A stretch of DNA of 38,834 nt, from NCBI GenBank assembly GCA_944322695.1, contig CALUPQ010000081.1, positions 1 to 38,834 on the forward strand, given 5' to 3'. Below are positions 9,391-17,568 of the stretch, one piece after another. The translations under genes and the position numbers were made by a program. Positions within the stretch are counted from its first letter, which is position 1; each line of letters begins with the position of its first letter. Below the pieces are notes generated by a model that did not search any database, had not been told where the DNA came from, and was given only the letters and a program-made list of their open reading frames with translations. This DNA is from an uncultured Mailhella sp. (GTDB lineage: Bacteria > Desulfobacterota > Desulfovibrionia > Desulfovibrionales > Desulfovibrionaceae).

Positions 9391-10319
9391 TGCTGTACGA
9401 CGCCGCAGTCATCGGCGCAGGGCCCGCCGGAGTCACCGCGGCCCTGTACCTGGTTCGTTCCGGGCTCAAGGTCGCGCTGGTGGAAAACTCCGCCACCGGC
9501 GGGCAGATTCTCAGCACCGCGGAAATCGAGAACTATCCCGGTTTTCCCAAAAGCGTGAAGGGCTGGGAACTGGCCGACCTGTTCGAGGCTCATCTGGCGA
9601 ATTACAGCGTGGAGCGCGTGCGCGGTCAGGCATTGTCCGTGGAAAAGCAGGAGAACGGCAACTTTCTTCTGAATCTTTCCGAGGATAAGACGCTCGAAGC
9701 CTGCACGGTCGTGGCCTGCACGGGCGCGCGTCATCGCCCGCTCGGCGCTCCCGGCGAGGAGGCCTTTGCCGGGAAGGGCGTTTCCTACTGCGCCGTGTGC
9801 GACGGCAACTTCTACCGCGGCCGCGACGTGGCCGTGGTGGGCGGCGGCAACTCCGCTCTGGAAGAGGCGCTCTACCTCTCCCGCATCGTGAACAAGGTGT
9901 ACCTCATACACCGCCGCGACGCCTTCCGCGGGGCGATGGTCTATCAGGACAAAATCCGCGAAGCCGCCAACATCGAACTCGTGACCGGCAGCGTCGTGGA
10001 CGAAATCCGCGGCGGCGCCGCAGGAGTGGAAGCCGTGGCCGTGCGCCATCTGGCCGACGGGGCCACCCGCACCATTCCCGTGGACGGAATCTTCATTTAT
10101 GTGGGCATGGAGCCGGTGAGCGGCTACCTGCCCGAAGAAGTCAATCGCGATGCCGCCGGTTTCGTACTGACGGATACCGAAATGGTCACCAGCCTGCCCG
10201 GCATCTTCGCCGCAGGCGACATCCGCGCCAAGCGCTGCCGTCAGGTCAGCAGCGCCGTGGGCGACGGCGCCACGGCGGCGACCGCGGCTTTCTCTTATCT
10301 GGAGCAACGGAATGCGTAA
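9390..10319 (+). CDS. trxB: Thioredoxin reductase
   Basis: 309 residues of the low-molecular-weight class: N-terminal FAD site GAGPAGVTAALY, redox pair CAVC (Cys134/Cys137), NADPH-domain glycine motif GGGNSALEEALYL and C-terminal FAD motif GIFAAGDIR. It transfers electrons to thioredoxin. It overlaps trxA by one base and the following bamD by eight bases. The usual donor is NADPH; some anaerobe homologues use other donors and this was not resolved. Confidence 0.95.
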   Translation: MLYDAAVIGAGPAGVTAALYLVRSGLKVALVENSATGGQILSTAEIENYPGFPKSVKGWELADLFEAHLANYSVERVRGQALSVEKQENGNFLLNLSEDKTLEACTVVACTGARHRPLGAPGEEAFAGKGVSYCAVCDGNFYRGRDVAVVGGGNSALEEALYLSRIVNKVYLIHRRDAFRGAMVYQDKIREAANIELVTGSVVDEIRGGAAGVEAVAVRHLADGATRTIPVDGIFIYVGMEPVSGYLPEEVNRDAAGFVLTDTEMVTSLPGIFAAGDIRAKRCRQVSSAVGDGATAATAAFSYLEQRNA

Positions 10320-11037
10320 ACTGCTTCTCACGGGAATGCTCGTCTGCACCCTGTTCCTCGGGGGCTGCACCCTCGTGGACGAATACTTCCTGCCCCCCGC
10401 CGACGATACGGTGCAGGAAGTCTTCGAAGCCGGCAACGACGCCATGCGTGAAAAGGACTACTCTCAGGCCATCGTCTACTACACCCGCATCAAGGATGAG
10501 TATCCCTTCAGTCCCTACGTCATCGAAGCGGAACTCGCGCTGGCGGACGCGCACTACCTCGACGGCGAATACCTGCTGGCTGCAGAAGCCTACAAGGACT
10601 TCGAGACGCTGCACCCCCGCCATGAAGCCATCCCCTATGTGCTCTATCAGCTCGGCATGTCCCTGAAGCGCTCCTACACGTCCATCGACCACTCGGCCAC
10701 GCCCGTGAGCGAGGCTCTGGAATACTTCACCAGGCTTCAGCAGGAGTATCCCGACACGGAATACGGCCAGAACGCCGCCGAACAGATTGCCGCCTGCCGC
10801 AAGACGCTGGCACAGCGCGAACTGTTCATCGCCAACGTGTTCTGGGGCATGGAGAACTACCAGGCCGCATGGACGCGCTATCAGCACGTGCTGCGCACCT
10901 ACCCCGATGTGAAGGAAGAGGCCGAATACGCCCGGACCAAGGGCGAAGCCGCCTACCTGAAATATCGCAAGGAAGAGGCACAGAGCATCCGCGAACATCA
11001 GCAGGGCAGCTGGAAGGACTGGTTCCGCTGGCTCTAG
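10312..11037 (+). CDS. bamD: Outer membrane protein assembly factor BamD
   Basis: 241 residues. Lipoprotein signal ending LGGC (Cys19), then about five TPR units (for example QEVFEAGNDAMREKDYSQAIVYY and EALEYFTRLQQEYPDTEYGQNA), the BamD/ComL fold. It anchors at the inner face of the outer membrane and works with BamA in inserting beta-barrels. It is co-transcribed with trxAB and starts inside trxB, so the start at 10312 is set by coupling and by the signal peptide. A terminator follows at once. Confidence 0.88.
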   Translation: MRKLLLTGMLVCTLFLGGCTLVDEYFLPPADDTVQEVFEAGNDAMREKDYSQAIVYYTRIKDEYPFSPYVIEAELALADAHYLDGEYLLAAEAYKDFETLHPRHEAIPYVLYQLGMSLKRSYTSIDHSATPVSEALEYFTRLQQEYPDTEYGQNAAEQIAACRKTLAQRELFIANVFWGMENYQAAWTRYQHVLRTYPDVKEEAEYARTKGEAAYLKYRKEEAQSIREHQQGSWKDWFRWL

Positions 11038-11063
11038 TTTCCCTGTCTGTCCCGTCCGTCAAA

Positions 11064-11089
11064 GGCGCCGGTATTCCCGGCGCCTTTTT
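11064..11089 (+). terminator. Terminator of the trxA-trxB-bamD operon
   Basis: GGCGCCGG - TATTC - CCGGCGCC followed by five T residues; AAA precedes the stem. Confidence 0.9.
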
Positions 11090-11370
11090 CATTCCCGCAT
11101 CGGACAAGCCTCCCCGACAAGACGCCCCGAAGATGCGTAACTCGCCGCGCGGCCAAAACCGCGGACGAAACGGCCGGCGTCCTTCTTCTCCGTAACGGCG
11201 CACATTCCCTTTTTCCGCCTTCACAGAACTCTCCGGAGGCCAAGGCGCACGGGCCTTTTCCCCTGAAAAACAAGTAAAACGCCGTGGGAAAGCCTGCAAA
11301 CACTGGACAGTCGGGCCTAATGACTCTAGTGTGAAACCACTTTACACACCAAGTTCAGGAGGAACCTCCC

Positions 11371-12150
11371 ATGGTCAAGAAAATTCTCATGGCTTCTCTG
11401 CTTCTCGCCTCCGTCACCGGGCTCGCCGTCAGCGACGCCCAGGCCAGAAGCCTCGAGGCCATCAAAAGCAGCGGAAAACTTCTGGTCGGCTCCACCGGCG
11501 ACTACAAGCCCATGAGCTACCTCAACAAGGAAACGGGCCAGTACGAAGGGTTCGACGCTGAAATGGCGGCCTCTCTGGCCAAGAAGCTCGGTGTGGAAGT
11601 CTCCTACGTGCCCACCACCTGGAAGACCCTTCAGGCCGACACTCTGGCCGACAAGTTCGACGTGGCCATCTGCGGCATCACCGTGACCGACGCCCGCAAG
11701 GAAGTCATGGCCATGTCCGACCCGTACCTCACCTTCGGCAAGACCATTCTCGTCACCAAGACCAAGGAAGCGCAGTTCAAGTCCCTGGACGACGTGAACC
11801 AGCCCTCCGTACGCGTGATGTACAACCCCGGCGGCACCAATGAAAAGTTTGCCAAGGAATCCACGCCCAAGGCGCAGCTCATCATGCACGAGCATAACGC
11901 CGAAATTCCCGGTCTCGTGGGCGAAGGCAAGGCCGACGTCATGATTACCGAAACCATGGAAGCCGTGCGCTACGTCAAGGACAACCCCAAGGTGGCCGCG
12001 CCCCTCGTGGACAAGCCCTTCACCGAAAACCACTTCGGCGTGCTCATGAAGAAGGACTATCCCGACCTTCTCAAGGCCGTGAACGAATGGATGGCCGGCA
12101 TCAAGGCCGACGGCACCATGGACAAGTGGGAAAATCAGTACATCAAGTAG
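11371..12150 (+). CDS. Periplasmic PheC-like protein (cyclohexadienyl dehydratase / SBP family 3)
   Basis: 259 residues with a Sec signal peptide (cleavage near AQA, ~25). The fold is the family 3 solute-binding protein, but the sequence carries the blocks I associate with Pseudomonas cyclohexadienyl dehydratase PheC: TGDYKPMSY, GFDAEMA, PTTWKTL, NPGGTNEKFA and TETMEA, the last holding the acidic residue at the PheC catalytic position. It could therefore convert prephenate or arogenate to phenylpyruvate or phenylalanine in the periplasm. The alternative is a plain amino-acid-binding protein, but no permease or ATPase gene adjoins it. GGAGG precedes the start and a terminator follows, so it is monocistronic. 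The comparison is from memory. Confidence 0.72.
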   Translation: MVKKILMASLLLASVTGLAVSDAQARSLEAIKSSGKLLVGSTGDYKPMSYLNKETGQYEGFDAEMAASLAKKLGVEVSYVPTTWKTLQADTLADKFDVAICGITVTDARKEVMAMSDPYLTFGKTILVTKTKEAQFKSLDDVNQPSVRVMYNPGGTNEKFAKESTPKAQLIMHEHNAEIPGLVGEGKADVMITETMEAVRYVKDNPKVAAPLVDKPFTENHFGVLMKKDYPDLLKAVNEWMAGIKADGTMDKWENQYIK

Positions 12151-12581
12151 CATGAACGCTCTGCCCGATACCGATGCGCGAAGCATCCCGGGCAAAAAAC
12201 ATCACCGTAAAGGCCGGGCCGGGAAGAAACCTGCCCGGCCTTTGCCTTGCAGAGCGCTTCACGTGGCGAAAAGGCGACACTGCCGCAAAACGTTTTGAAA
12301 ACGCCTCCCGCTTCTTCCGCCCCAAAAGTCCCTCGGCAAAAAACTCGCGCCCCTCTGCCGCATTCTGCAAAGGCCCCGCGTTCCGCCTTCCGGCCGATGC
12401 CGCCCGCATACGGCAGAAACGGCAGCCGGAGTTTCGGCACGGAGCCGTACCGTTCCAGAAAAACGACGGCATGGGACATCGCCCGCCTTCATGAAAGGCA
12501 CGCTCCTTCTTCGGCGGCGGCAGGAGTGCCGCCGGAACGCCCGCCAAGGCCGGAAACAGGCGGTCCTCAGCCCTTCTCCTC
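12151..12581. other. Intergenic spacer between convergent PheC-like and kinase genes
   Basis: About 430 bases. Apart from the terminator at 12209-12243 and a GC-rich hairpin GGCGGC/GCCGCC near 12513-12533, nothing is recognisable. Open frames here have neither a start context nor family-like composition. Confidence 0.6.
12209..12243 (+). terminator. Terminator of the PheC-like gene
   Basis: AAAGGCCGGGC and GCCCGGCCTTT, 11-bp arms with a 13-base loop. The symmetric A/T flanks mean it could also stop minus-strand transcription coming from the sensor kinase gene. Confidence 0.75.
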
Positions 12582-14522
12582 TCACTCTTCGCTCATGGCA
12601 CGGAAGGAAAGGGACATGGTGGAACCGGCTCCGACCTCGGAATATACCTCCAGCTCTCCGCCGTGCACGTCCACAATGTGCCGGGAAATGTACAGACCAA
12701 GCCCGAACCCCTTGCTGCCCTTGGTGGAGAAGAAGGGCTCGAAAATCTTCTTCCTGTCCGCCTCGCCTATGCCCTTGCCGCAGTCGGACACGTCCAGAAT
12801 CACCCTGTTGTCCGTGCAGCGTCCCTCCAGCACCAGCGCACGGCACCCTTCGTTTTCGTCCATGCTGTCCAGAGCGTTGATGAGAAGGTTCAGCACCAGC
12901 TGTTCCAGAAGCGTACGGTTGCCCATCATGGGCAGCGTGCCGGGCAGCAGGCTGTCATCCACGTTCACGCCGCGCAGCCGCGGCTTCAGGAAGAAAAGCG
13001 CGTCCCGCGTTATCCGGGCGAGGTCCTGCCTCTCCTGCTGCACGGAGCCGGGCAGCGCAATGTGCATGAGGCGTCTTGTGGTGTTCACCGCTCGCTCGCC
13101 GTTGCGGTGTATGGCACGCAAAAGCGGTGCCATGGGGCTGTCTTCAGGGCAGTCTTCCAGCGCCAGCTCCGCATTGGCCATGACGATGCCTATGGGGTTG
13201 TTGATTTCATGAGCCACGCCTGCGGCCATCTTGCCGAGCACGGCAAGCCGCTCCATTTCCATCACCTGCCTGTCCAGCCTGCGACGCTCTGTCATGTCGC
13301 GCCCGATGAGACAGATGGCGTAAGGTGAGGCCTCCATGTCCGCCATGAAAAGATTGACCTCAAGCACGAGCTCCTCGTCCGTGCCTTCCGCCAGCGTTAT
13401 TTCCCTGCGCAGAGCGCCCTGCGGAGGAATCAGCGCCACAAAGCGCTCGAGGCAGTCCTCCGTCTCCTTGCACAGCGCATCCATGAACATGGCGCTGTAC
13501 CCGCTTTCGGCAATGTGCAGCACGCTTCTGGCCGCACGGTTGGCAAGGCCTATGTGCCCGTCAGCGTCCAGAAGCAGAATGATGTCGGGAGACTCCTCGA
13601 TAAGTTCGCGGTATTTTCTCTCCGAGCGGATGAGCCTGCGCGAGACCTTGCGGACCTGCATCTTCAACGCGTAAATCCACGCCATGGAGGCGAGAAACAC
13701 ACAAGCCAGCAGCGCCACCGTTCCCAGAATATGATAGCGGTACTGCTCCCACAGGCTGGGCATGTAAAGCGAGCGCCCCAGCCATTTGGTGCGGAGCCTT
13801 TCCACTTCCCCGCTCTCCTCAAGCTTCACAAGCGCGCTCGTCATGCTCTCCAGCAGACCTGAACGGCGCCCCACCATCATGACCATGGGGATGCGCTCCA
13901 GAGAGCCGCCCATCACGCGGAGGTTCTTGTAGGCCTTGCTCTGCACTATGTGAAAGGCCATTTCCACGGAACTTGCAATGTAGGCGTCCGCCTCTCCCGC
14001 CTGAAGGCGGTTCAGGGCGTTGGTGATGGAATCGGCCTGCACGACGGTGCAGCCCATGTCCAGCATGTTGGCCATGTAGGTGTCGCCGCGCTGCAGAATG
14101 ACCCGGTGCCCCGCCAGCTCGTGCTCCATGCTGAACTGATGCTCCTGCCCCGACACGATGATGGCACGGTTCAGCGCCAGCGGCGTGACCAGAATGTCGG
14201 AAAAGTCGTTCTTCAGGTTCACGGGCATGAGACCGACCATGGCGTCTATTTCGCCGCGCTGCAGCTTCTGCTCCAGCTTGCGTGCATTGCTCTGCACAAA
14301 GACGATGTGCTTGCCGAGCGTCTTCGCCATGTTCACGCTGAGGTCCACGGCAAGACCGAGAAGCCCGTCGCGGCTCTCGTTCAGAAAGGAAAGAGGCGCG
14401 GAGTTCGGCGGCACACCTATGATAAGGTGATTCTGTCTGTCCGTCCGGCAGGCGGGCGCGGCGTACAGGGGAGAAACGACTGTCGACAGCAGAAGAAAAA
14501 GGAGAAAAAAGACCCGGCTCAT
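12582..14522 (-). CDS. Hybrid sensor: solute-binding domain - PAS - histidine kinase
   Basis: 646 residues from 14522 (AGGAG upstream; longer frames lack a signal). Order: Sec signal peptide (1-22), periplasmic SBP family 3 domain (~30-250, HLIIGVPPNSAPLSF), one membrane segment (~262-284), PAS (~305-415), HisKA with phospho-acceptor His438 in VAHEINNP, and HATPase with N-box NLLINALDSM, G1 DCGKGIG and G2 GFGLGLYI. It should sense a small periplasmic ligand directly. No receiver domain is present and no regulator gene is adjacent. The natural partner is the sigma-54 response regulator at 23313-24707, with the ASST and molybdoenzyme genes between them. It is divergent from the first ASST gene, so the palindrome at 14580-14597 could also act on its own promoter. 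Confidence 0.88.
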   Translation of the reverse strand: MSRVFFLLFLLLSTVVSPLYAAPACRTDRQNHLIIGVPPNSAPLSFLNESRDGLLGLAVDLSVNMAKTLGKHIVFVQSNARKLEQKLQRGEIDAMVGLMPVNLKNDFSDILVTPLALNRAIIVSGQEHQFSMEHELAGHRVILQRGDTYMANMLDMGCTVVQADSITNALNRLQAGEADAYIASSVEMAFHIVQSKAYKNLRVMGGSLERIPMVMMVGRRSGLLESMTSALVKLEESGEVERLRTKWLGRSLYMPSLWEQYRYHILGTVALLACVFLASMAWIYALKMQVRKVSRRLIRSERKYRELIEESPDIILLLDADGHIGLANRAARSVLHIAESGYSAMFMDALCKETEDCLERFVALIPPQGALRREITLAEGTDEELVLEVNLFMADMEASPYAICLIGRDMTERRRLDRQVMEMERLAVLGKMAAGVAHEINNPIGIVMANAELALEDCPEDSPMAPLLRAIHRNGERAVNTTRRLMHIALPGSVQQERQDLARITRDALFFLKPRLRGVNVDDSLLPGTLPMMGNRTLLEQLVLNLLINALDSMDENEGCRALVLEGRCTDNRVILDVSDCGKGIGEADRKKIFEPFFSTKGSKGFGLGLYISRHIVDVHGGELEVYSEVGAGSTMSLSFRAMSEE

Positions 14523-14579
14523 GAAAGACTCCTCTCCATGATAAAACATCAGGACGACTTTCATCGCAAGGAAAAAAAA

Positions 14580-14597
14580 TGTGCGGCTCTCCGCACA
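14580..14597. promoter_or_regulatory. Candidate activator-binding palindrome, site 1 of assT operon 1
   Basis: TGTGCGGCTCTCCGCACA, a perfect palindrome with 7-bp arms that fits TGTGC-N8-GCACA. Its centre is about 119 bases upstream of the expected sigma-54 start. The same pattern precedes the other two sigma-54 promoters of the window. Confidence 0.7.
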
Positions 14598-14610
14598 ACC
14601 TCTTCCGCAT

Positions 14611-14628
14611 TGTGCGGTCTCTTTCACG
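14611..14628. promoter_or_regulatory. Candidate activator-binding site 2 of assT operon 1 (degenerate half)
   Basis: TGTGCGGTCTCTTTCACG: an intact left half, with the right half matching three of five positions. Its centre lies 31 bases (three helical turns) from site 1, as expected for cooperative binding of an NtrC-type regulator. Confidence 0.5.
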
Positions 14629-14681
14629 AAAATTATCCGAGCCAAAAAAATAACAATCTGATATAACAAGTGAAAATATTA

Positions 14682-14697
14682 TGGCACGCTCTTTGCT
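14682..14697 (+). promoter_or_regulatory. Sigma-54 promoter of assT operon 1
   Basis: TGGCACGCTCTTTGCT matches the -24/-12 consensus TGGCACG-N4-TTGCW at every defined position. The expected start near 14708 leaves a leader of about 38 bases. Confidence 0.9.
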
Positions 14698-14745
14698 ACA
14701 GCTATGACAAAGTCCTTCCGCCTTCAATTTTACAAAGGAAGATAT

Positions 14746-16212
14746 ATGAACCGTCGTCAATTTCTCATGGGTCTGTCCGCCGCTGCGGCGGCTGCGGCGT
14801 CCCCCTCTCTGAGCTGGGCCTTCCCCTCCGTATTCCCCCACGGCACCACCATCTACAAGCCCGAAAAGTGCTGGAACGGCTACACCGTCTTTGGTGTCGA
14901 AACCGCAGGTCAGGGCTGCGTGCTCATCGACATGAACGGCAACGTCGTGCACGAATGGAAGAACGTGAGCGAGCTTGAGCATCCCGCCAAGCTGCTCAAG
15001 GGCGGCTACGTGATGGGCGCCACCCGTCAGAAACCGGAAATGGTCGGCCGTACCTACGGCGACCCCATGTCCGCAGACCTCTCCATCTGCGACTGGGACG
15101 GCAACATCGTCCGCAACATTCCGCTTGCGGGCATGCACCACGACTTTCAGGTGGAGGGTAATCCCACGGGCTACTTCTCCCCTGCCATGGAGGTGGAGTA
15201 CAAACCCGAGGGTAAAATACTCGTTCTCTCCCATCTCTTCACGGAAAATCCCGCTATCACGAAGAAAAAACCGCTGGACGACGACTATATCTTCGAGGTG
15301 GACAAGGACAACAATATTCTGTGGGACTGGAAGGCCTTTGAACACTTCGATGAGCTGAATCTCCCCGAAGACATGAAAAAGGCCATGTACAGATTCCCCA
15401 CCTGGCAGATGACCCGCACCCCGGGCGTCAAGGCGGCGGATTGGATGCACATGAACTCCGCCTCCTATCTCGGCCCCAATCACTGGTACGATGAAGACCC
15501 GGTCAAGTACGCCGCCTTCCACCCCGACAACATCATCTGCTCCTGCCGCCAGCTCAACATCTGCTTCATCATTGACAAGAAAACAAAAAAAATTGTCTGG
15601 CAGATTGGCCCCACCTTCTATCCCGACGACAAATGGATATTTGCCGGCAAGGAATACAAGCGAGCTCTGTACAGGCTCGGCCAGATAGTCGGCCAGCATC
15701 ACTGCCACATGATTCCCAGGGGACTGCCCGGCGAAGGCAACATTCTGGTGTACGACAACGGTGGCTTTGCCGGTTACGGAGAAAGAAACCCCACGGCTCC
15801 CTTTGGCTGGAGCAACGCCCGCCGCGACTACTCCCGCGTCATCGAGTTCGACCCGGTCACCCTCAAGAAGGTGTGGGAACACTCCGCAGCCACCATGGGC
15901 CTGCGCGAAACCTACAAGTTCTACAGCGACTACGTGAGCTCCGCCCAGCGCCTGCCCAACGGCAACACCCTCATCACCAACGGCGCGGTGGGGCAGTTCC
16001 AGGAAGTCACTCCCGACCACGAAATCGTGTGGGAATACATCAGCCCCTGGTACAACCCCAACGGCAAGTTCAACCTGGTCTATCGCGCCTACCGCGTGCC
16101 CTACGACTACGTTCCGCAGCTCAAGAAGCCGCAGGAATTCGCGGTCACCCCGCCGGAAAACATCACCTTCACCATTCCGGCCAGCAAGACGCCCTACAGT
16201 CCTAAAGCGTAA
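14746..16212 (+). CDS. Arylsulfotransferase (ASST) family protein, Tat-exported
   Basis: 488 residues from ATG 14746, preceded by AAGGAAG. A twin-arginine signal (NRRQFLMG, hydrophobic Ala-rich core, cleavage near 25) predicts export of a folded protein to the periplasm. The body is a beta-propeller-like ASST domain with blocks such as LIDMNGNVVHEW, WDGNIV, IFEVDKDNNILWDW and SAQRLPNGNTLI. Candidate active-site residues are His235 (HMNS), His318/His319/His321 (QHHCH) and Arg364 (YSR), matching histidine and arginine positions of E. coli AssT as I remember them. ASST moves sulfate from an aryl sulfate ester to a phenol without PAPS. It heads an operon with two HhH proteins behind a sigma-54 promoter. 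Natural donor and acceptor are unknown, and no DsbL/DsbI pair is seen. Confidence 0.88.
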   Translation: MNRRQFLMGLSAAAAAAASPSLSWAFPSVFPHGTTIYKPEKCWNGYTVFGVETAGQGCVLIDMNGNVVHEWKNVSELEHPAKLLKGGYVMGATRQKPEMVGRTYGDPMSADLSICDWDGNIVRNIPLAGMHHDFQVEGNPTGYFSPAMEVEYKPEGKILVLSHLFTENPAITKKKPLDDDYIFEVDKDNNILWDWKAFEHFDELNLPEDMKKAMYRFPTWQMTRTPGVKAADWMHMNSASYLGPNHWYDEDPVKYAAFHPDNIICSCRQLNICFIIDKKTKKIVWQIGPTFYPDDKWIFAGKEYKRALYRLGQIVGQHHCHMIPRGLPGEGNILVYDNGGFAGYGERNPTAPFGWSNARRDYSRVIEFDPVTLKKVWEHSAATMGLRETYKFYSDYVSSAQRLPNGNTLITNGAVGQFQEVTPDHEIVWEYISPWYNPNGKFNLVYRAYRVPYDYVPQLKKPQEFAVTPPENITFTIPASKTPYSPKA

Positions 16213-16239
16213 CCCGTTCCATGAACGTGCGCCTTCCCC

Positions 16240-16271
16240 CTTCTTCCGCCCCTCACAAGGGGCGAAAGAAG
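16240..16271 (+). repeat. Long hairpin between assT1 and the first HhH gene
   Basis: CTTCTTCCGCCCC - TCACAA - GGGGCGAAAGAAG pairs 12 of 13 positions and is not followed by T residues. It looks like an mRNA processing or stability element rather than a terminator. Confidence 0.6.
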
Positions 16272-16336
16272 GCACGGCAGAACAACGTATGCAACCAGAT
16301 GGAACATTCCATCGTAAACGCTCCTACGGAACAGCT

Positions 16337-16672
16337 ATGAAAAACTCCCTCTCCGCTCTTCTTTTCGGCGCCTTTCTCTGTGTCGCCTCCCCCGCACTGG
16401 CCGAAGACGTGGAACTCGGTCCCGACGCCTTCGACTTGAACAAGGCCACGGCGGAACAGCTCATGGAAATCCCCGACGCCAACATCACCCCGGACATGGC
16501 GGCCGCCATCGTGGAGATGGCCAGCAAAAAGCCTTTCGAGCTTCCCGAGGACTTTCTGAAGGTTCCGGGACTGGACAACCACACTCTCCAAGCCATCAAT
16601 CCCATTGAGCATGACGGAACGCTGTGGTACGATCCTGACGCCGAATTCACCCTTGCACCTTCAAAGTGTTGA
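16337..16672 (+). CDS. Small secreted helix-hairpin-helix protein 1
   Basis: 111 residues with a Sec signal peptide (to about SPALA, 22). The mature part has a ComEA-like HhH layout: FDLNKATAEQLMEIPDANI, then AAAIVEMASKKPFELPEDFLKVPGLDNHTL. The Gly of the canonical PGIG turn is replaced (PGLD), so DNA binding is doubtful. A family-specific tail (INPIEHDGTLWYDPDAEF) recurs in the next gene and, in altered form, at 19267. It lies 124 bases after assT1 in the same direction, separated by a hairpin. Its likely role as a partner or chaperone of the sulfotransferase is inference from repeated pairing. Codons are GC-rich, like assT1. Confidence 0.82.
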   Translation: MKNSLSALLFGAFLCVASPALAEDVELGPDAFDLNKATAEQLMEIPDANITPDMAAAIVEMASKKPFELPEDFLKVPGLDNHTLQAINPIEHDGTLWYDPDAEFTLAPSKC

Positions 16673-16689
16673 TTTTATCGGAGAAAAAT

Positions 16690-17007
16690 ATGCGTCTACC
16701 CCGTATAGTCATGCCTTTCCTTGCAGTCTGTCTCATAACTGCGCAGGCATATGCGGGCTCTTTCAGCTTCAACAGGGCCAGTGCAAAAAAAATGGTTCAT
16801 GACTGCGCGGAAGAAGGCATAACGCTTCCTTTGGAAATTGCACTGGCCATTGTTGAAGCACGTTCCGAAAAACGCTTCACTCGTTCCGAAGAGTTAATAT
16901 CGATACCAGGCATGACGGAAGACCTATTTATATTACTTGACCCAATTGAAGAAGAAAATGATTTGGTTTTCAACCCAAATGCCCTTCCTGGCATGAAATC
17001 ATACTGA
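16690..17007 (+). CDS. Small secreted helix-hairpin-helix protein 2
   Basis: 105 residues from ATG 16690 (GGAG upstream), with a Sec signal ending AQAYA. The layout is as in HhH protein 1: a first hairpin lacking Gly (EEGITLPLEIALAIVEARSEKRF), a second hairpin SEELISIPGMTEDLF, then the tail LDPIEEENDLVFNPNALPG. It lies 17 bases after HhH 1, so it is a tandem paralogue in the same operon. Base composition becomes markedly A+T richer towards its 3' end, continuing into the spacer, which hints at a recombination joint or different ancestry. Confidence 0.78.
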   Translation: MRLPRIVMPFLAVCLITAQAYAGSFSFNRASAKKMVHDCAEEGITLPLEIALAIVEARSEKRFTRSEELISIPGMTEDLFILLDPIEEENDLVFNPNALPGMKSY

Positions 17008-17277
17008 TGCCTAATTATATAAAATATATCATATATTTCTATTATCAAAAAAACATGATTAAAGTAATTATTCCGTAAATATTCAATTATTAAAGAAAAA
17101 ATATATCAAAGCATCGCATTATTATCGAACAGTTTGAGTTACATTGTTATTAAAACTTCGGTCAATTTCCTGATACGAGGCGTCTTCCCCTATTGTCTGA
17201 CACCCTCAATTTAGTATTGACCTGCGTTTTAGTATCTCTCACAAAATGCTTTCCCATCTTTCCATCATCTAATGGTA

Positions 17278-17295
17278 TGTACGACATCTCGCACA
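17278..17295. promoter_or_regulatory. Candidate activator-binding palindrome of assT operon 2
   Basis: TGTACGACATCTCGCACA fits TGTGC-N8-GCACA at nine of ten defined positions. It is centred about 100 bases upstream of the expected start, despite the A+T-rich context. Confidence 0.6.
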
Positions 17296-17360
17296 CTTTC
17301 AAAAACATCATTTTTATAGAAATAGCAATAATATTATGAAATAATTATATATTATCACAA

Positions 17361-17376
17361 CGGCACATTTCTTGCT
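17361..17376 (+). promoter_or_regulatory. Sigma-54 promoter of assT operon 2
   Basis: CGGCACATTTCTTGCT: the GG and GC doublets are exactly spaced, GGCAC and TTGCT are intact, and only the first T and seventh G of the consensus differ. Confidence 0.82.
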
Positions 17377-17568
17377 TGAGATAGTTCAGCAATGCACGGG
17401 GTTACGCTCGAACATATTTTTCGAAAAAACGACTAAAGACCACAGCTCTTTCCTCTCCTGGCAGAGCAGATGGAAAGATAGTTGGCAATACTCATCAGAC
17501 ATAAAGGAGGCACCCAGCAACATATCCGGCCCGTAGGAAGTCCCCTATTGAAACCATCTGGAGGAACA

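Larger units (their letters stand above)
17008..17568 (+). other. A+T-rich control region upstream of assT operon 2
   Basis: No gene is seen in 561 bases. Composition differs sharply from the surroundings: 17041-17100 holds only 9 G/C in 60. The region contains a palindrome (17278-17295), a sigma-54 promoter (17361-17376) and a direct repeat TTTAGTAT (17210 and 17228). The transcribed leader of assT2 would be about 180 bases long. Confidence 0.75.

Noticed and set aside
11328-11350. TGTG...CACA inverted repeat before the PheC-like gene as another copy of the regulon palindrome
   Set aside because: The spacing is one base too long, the inner bases do not match, and there is no -24/-12 promoter.
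13819-16275. 818-codon minus-strand frame across the kinase and assT1
   Set aside because: It overlaps two genes with clear domain evidence and would destroy the intergenic control region; the translation has no domain.
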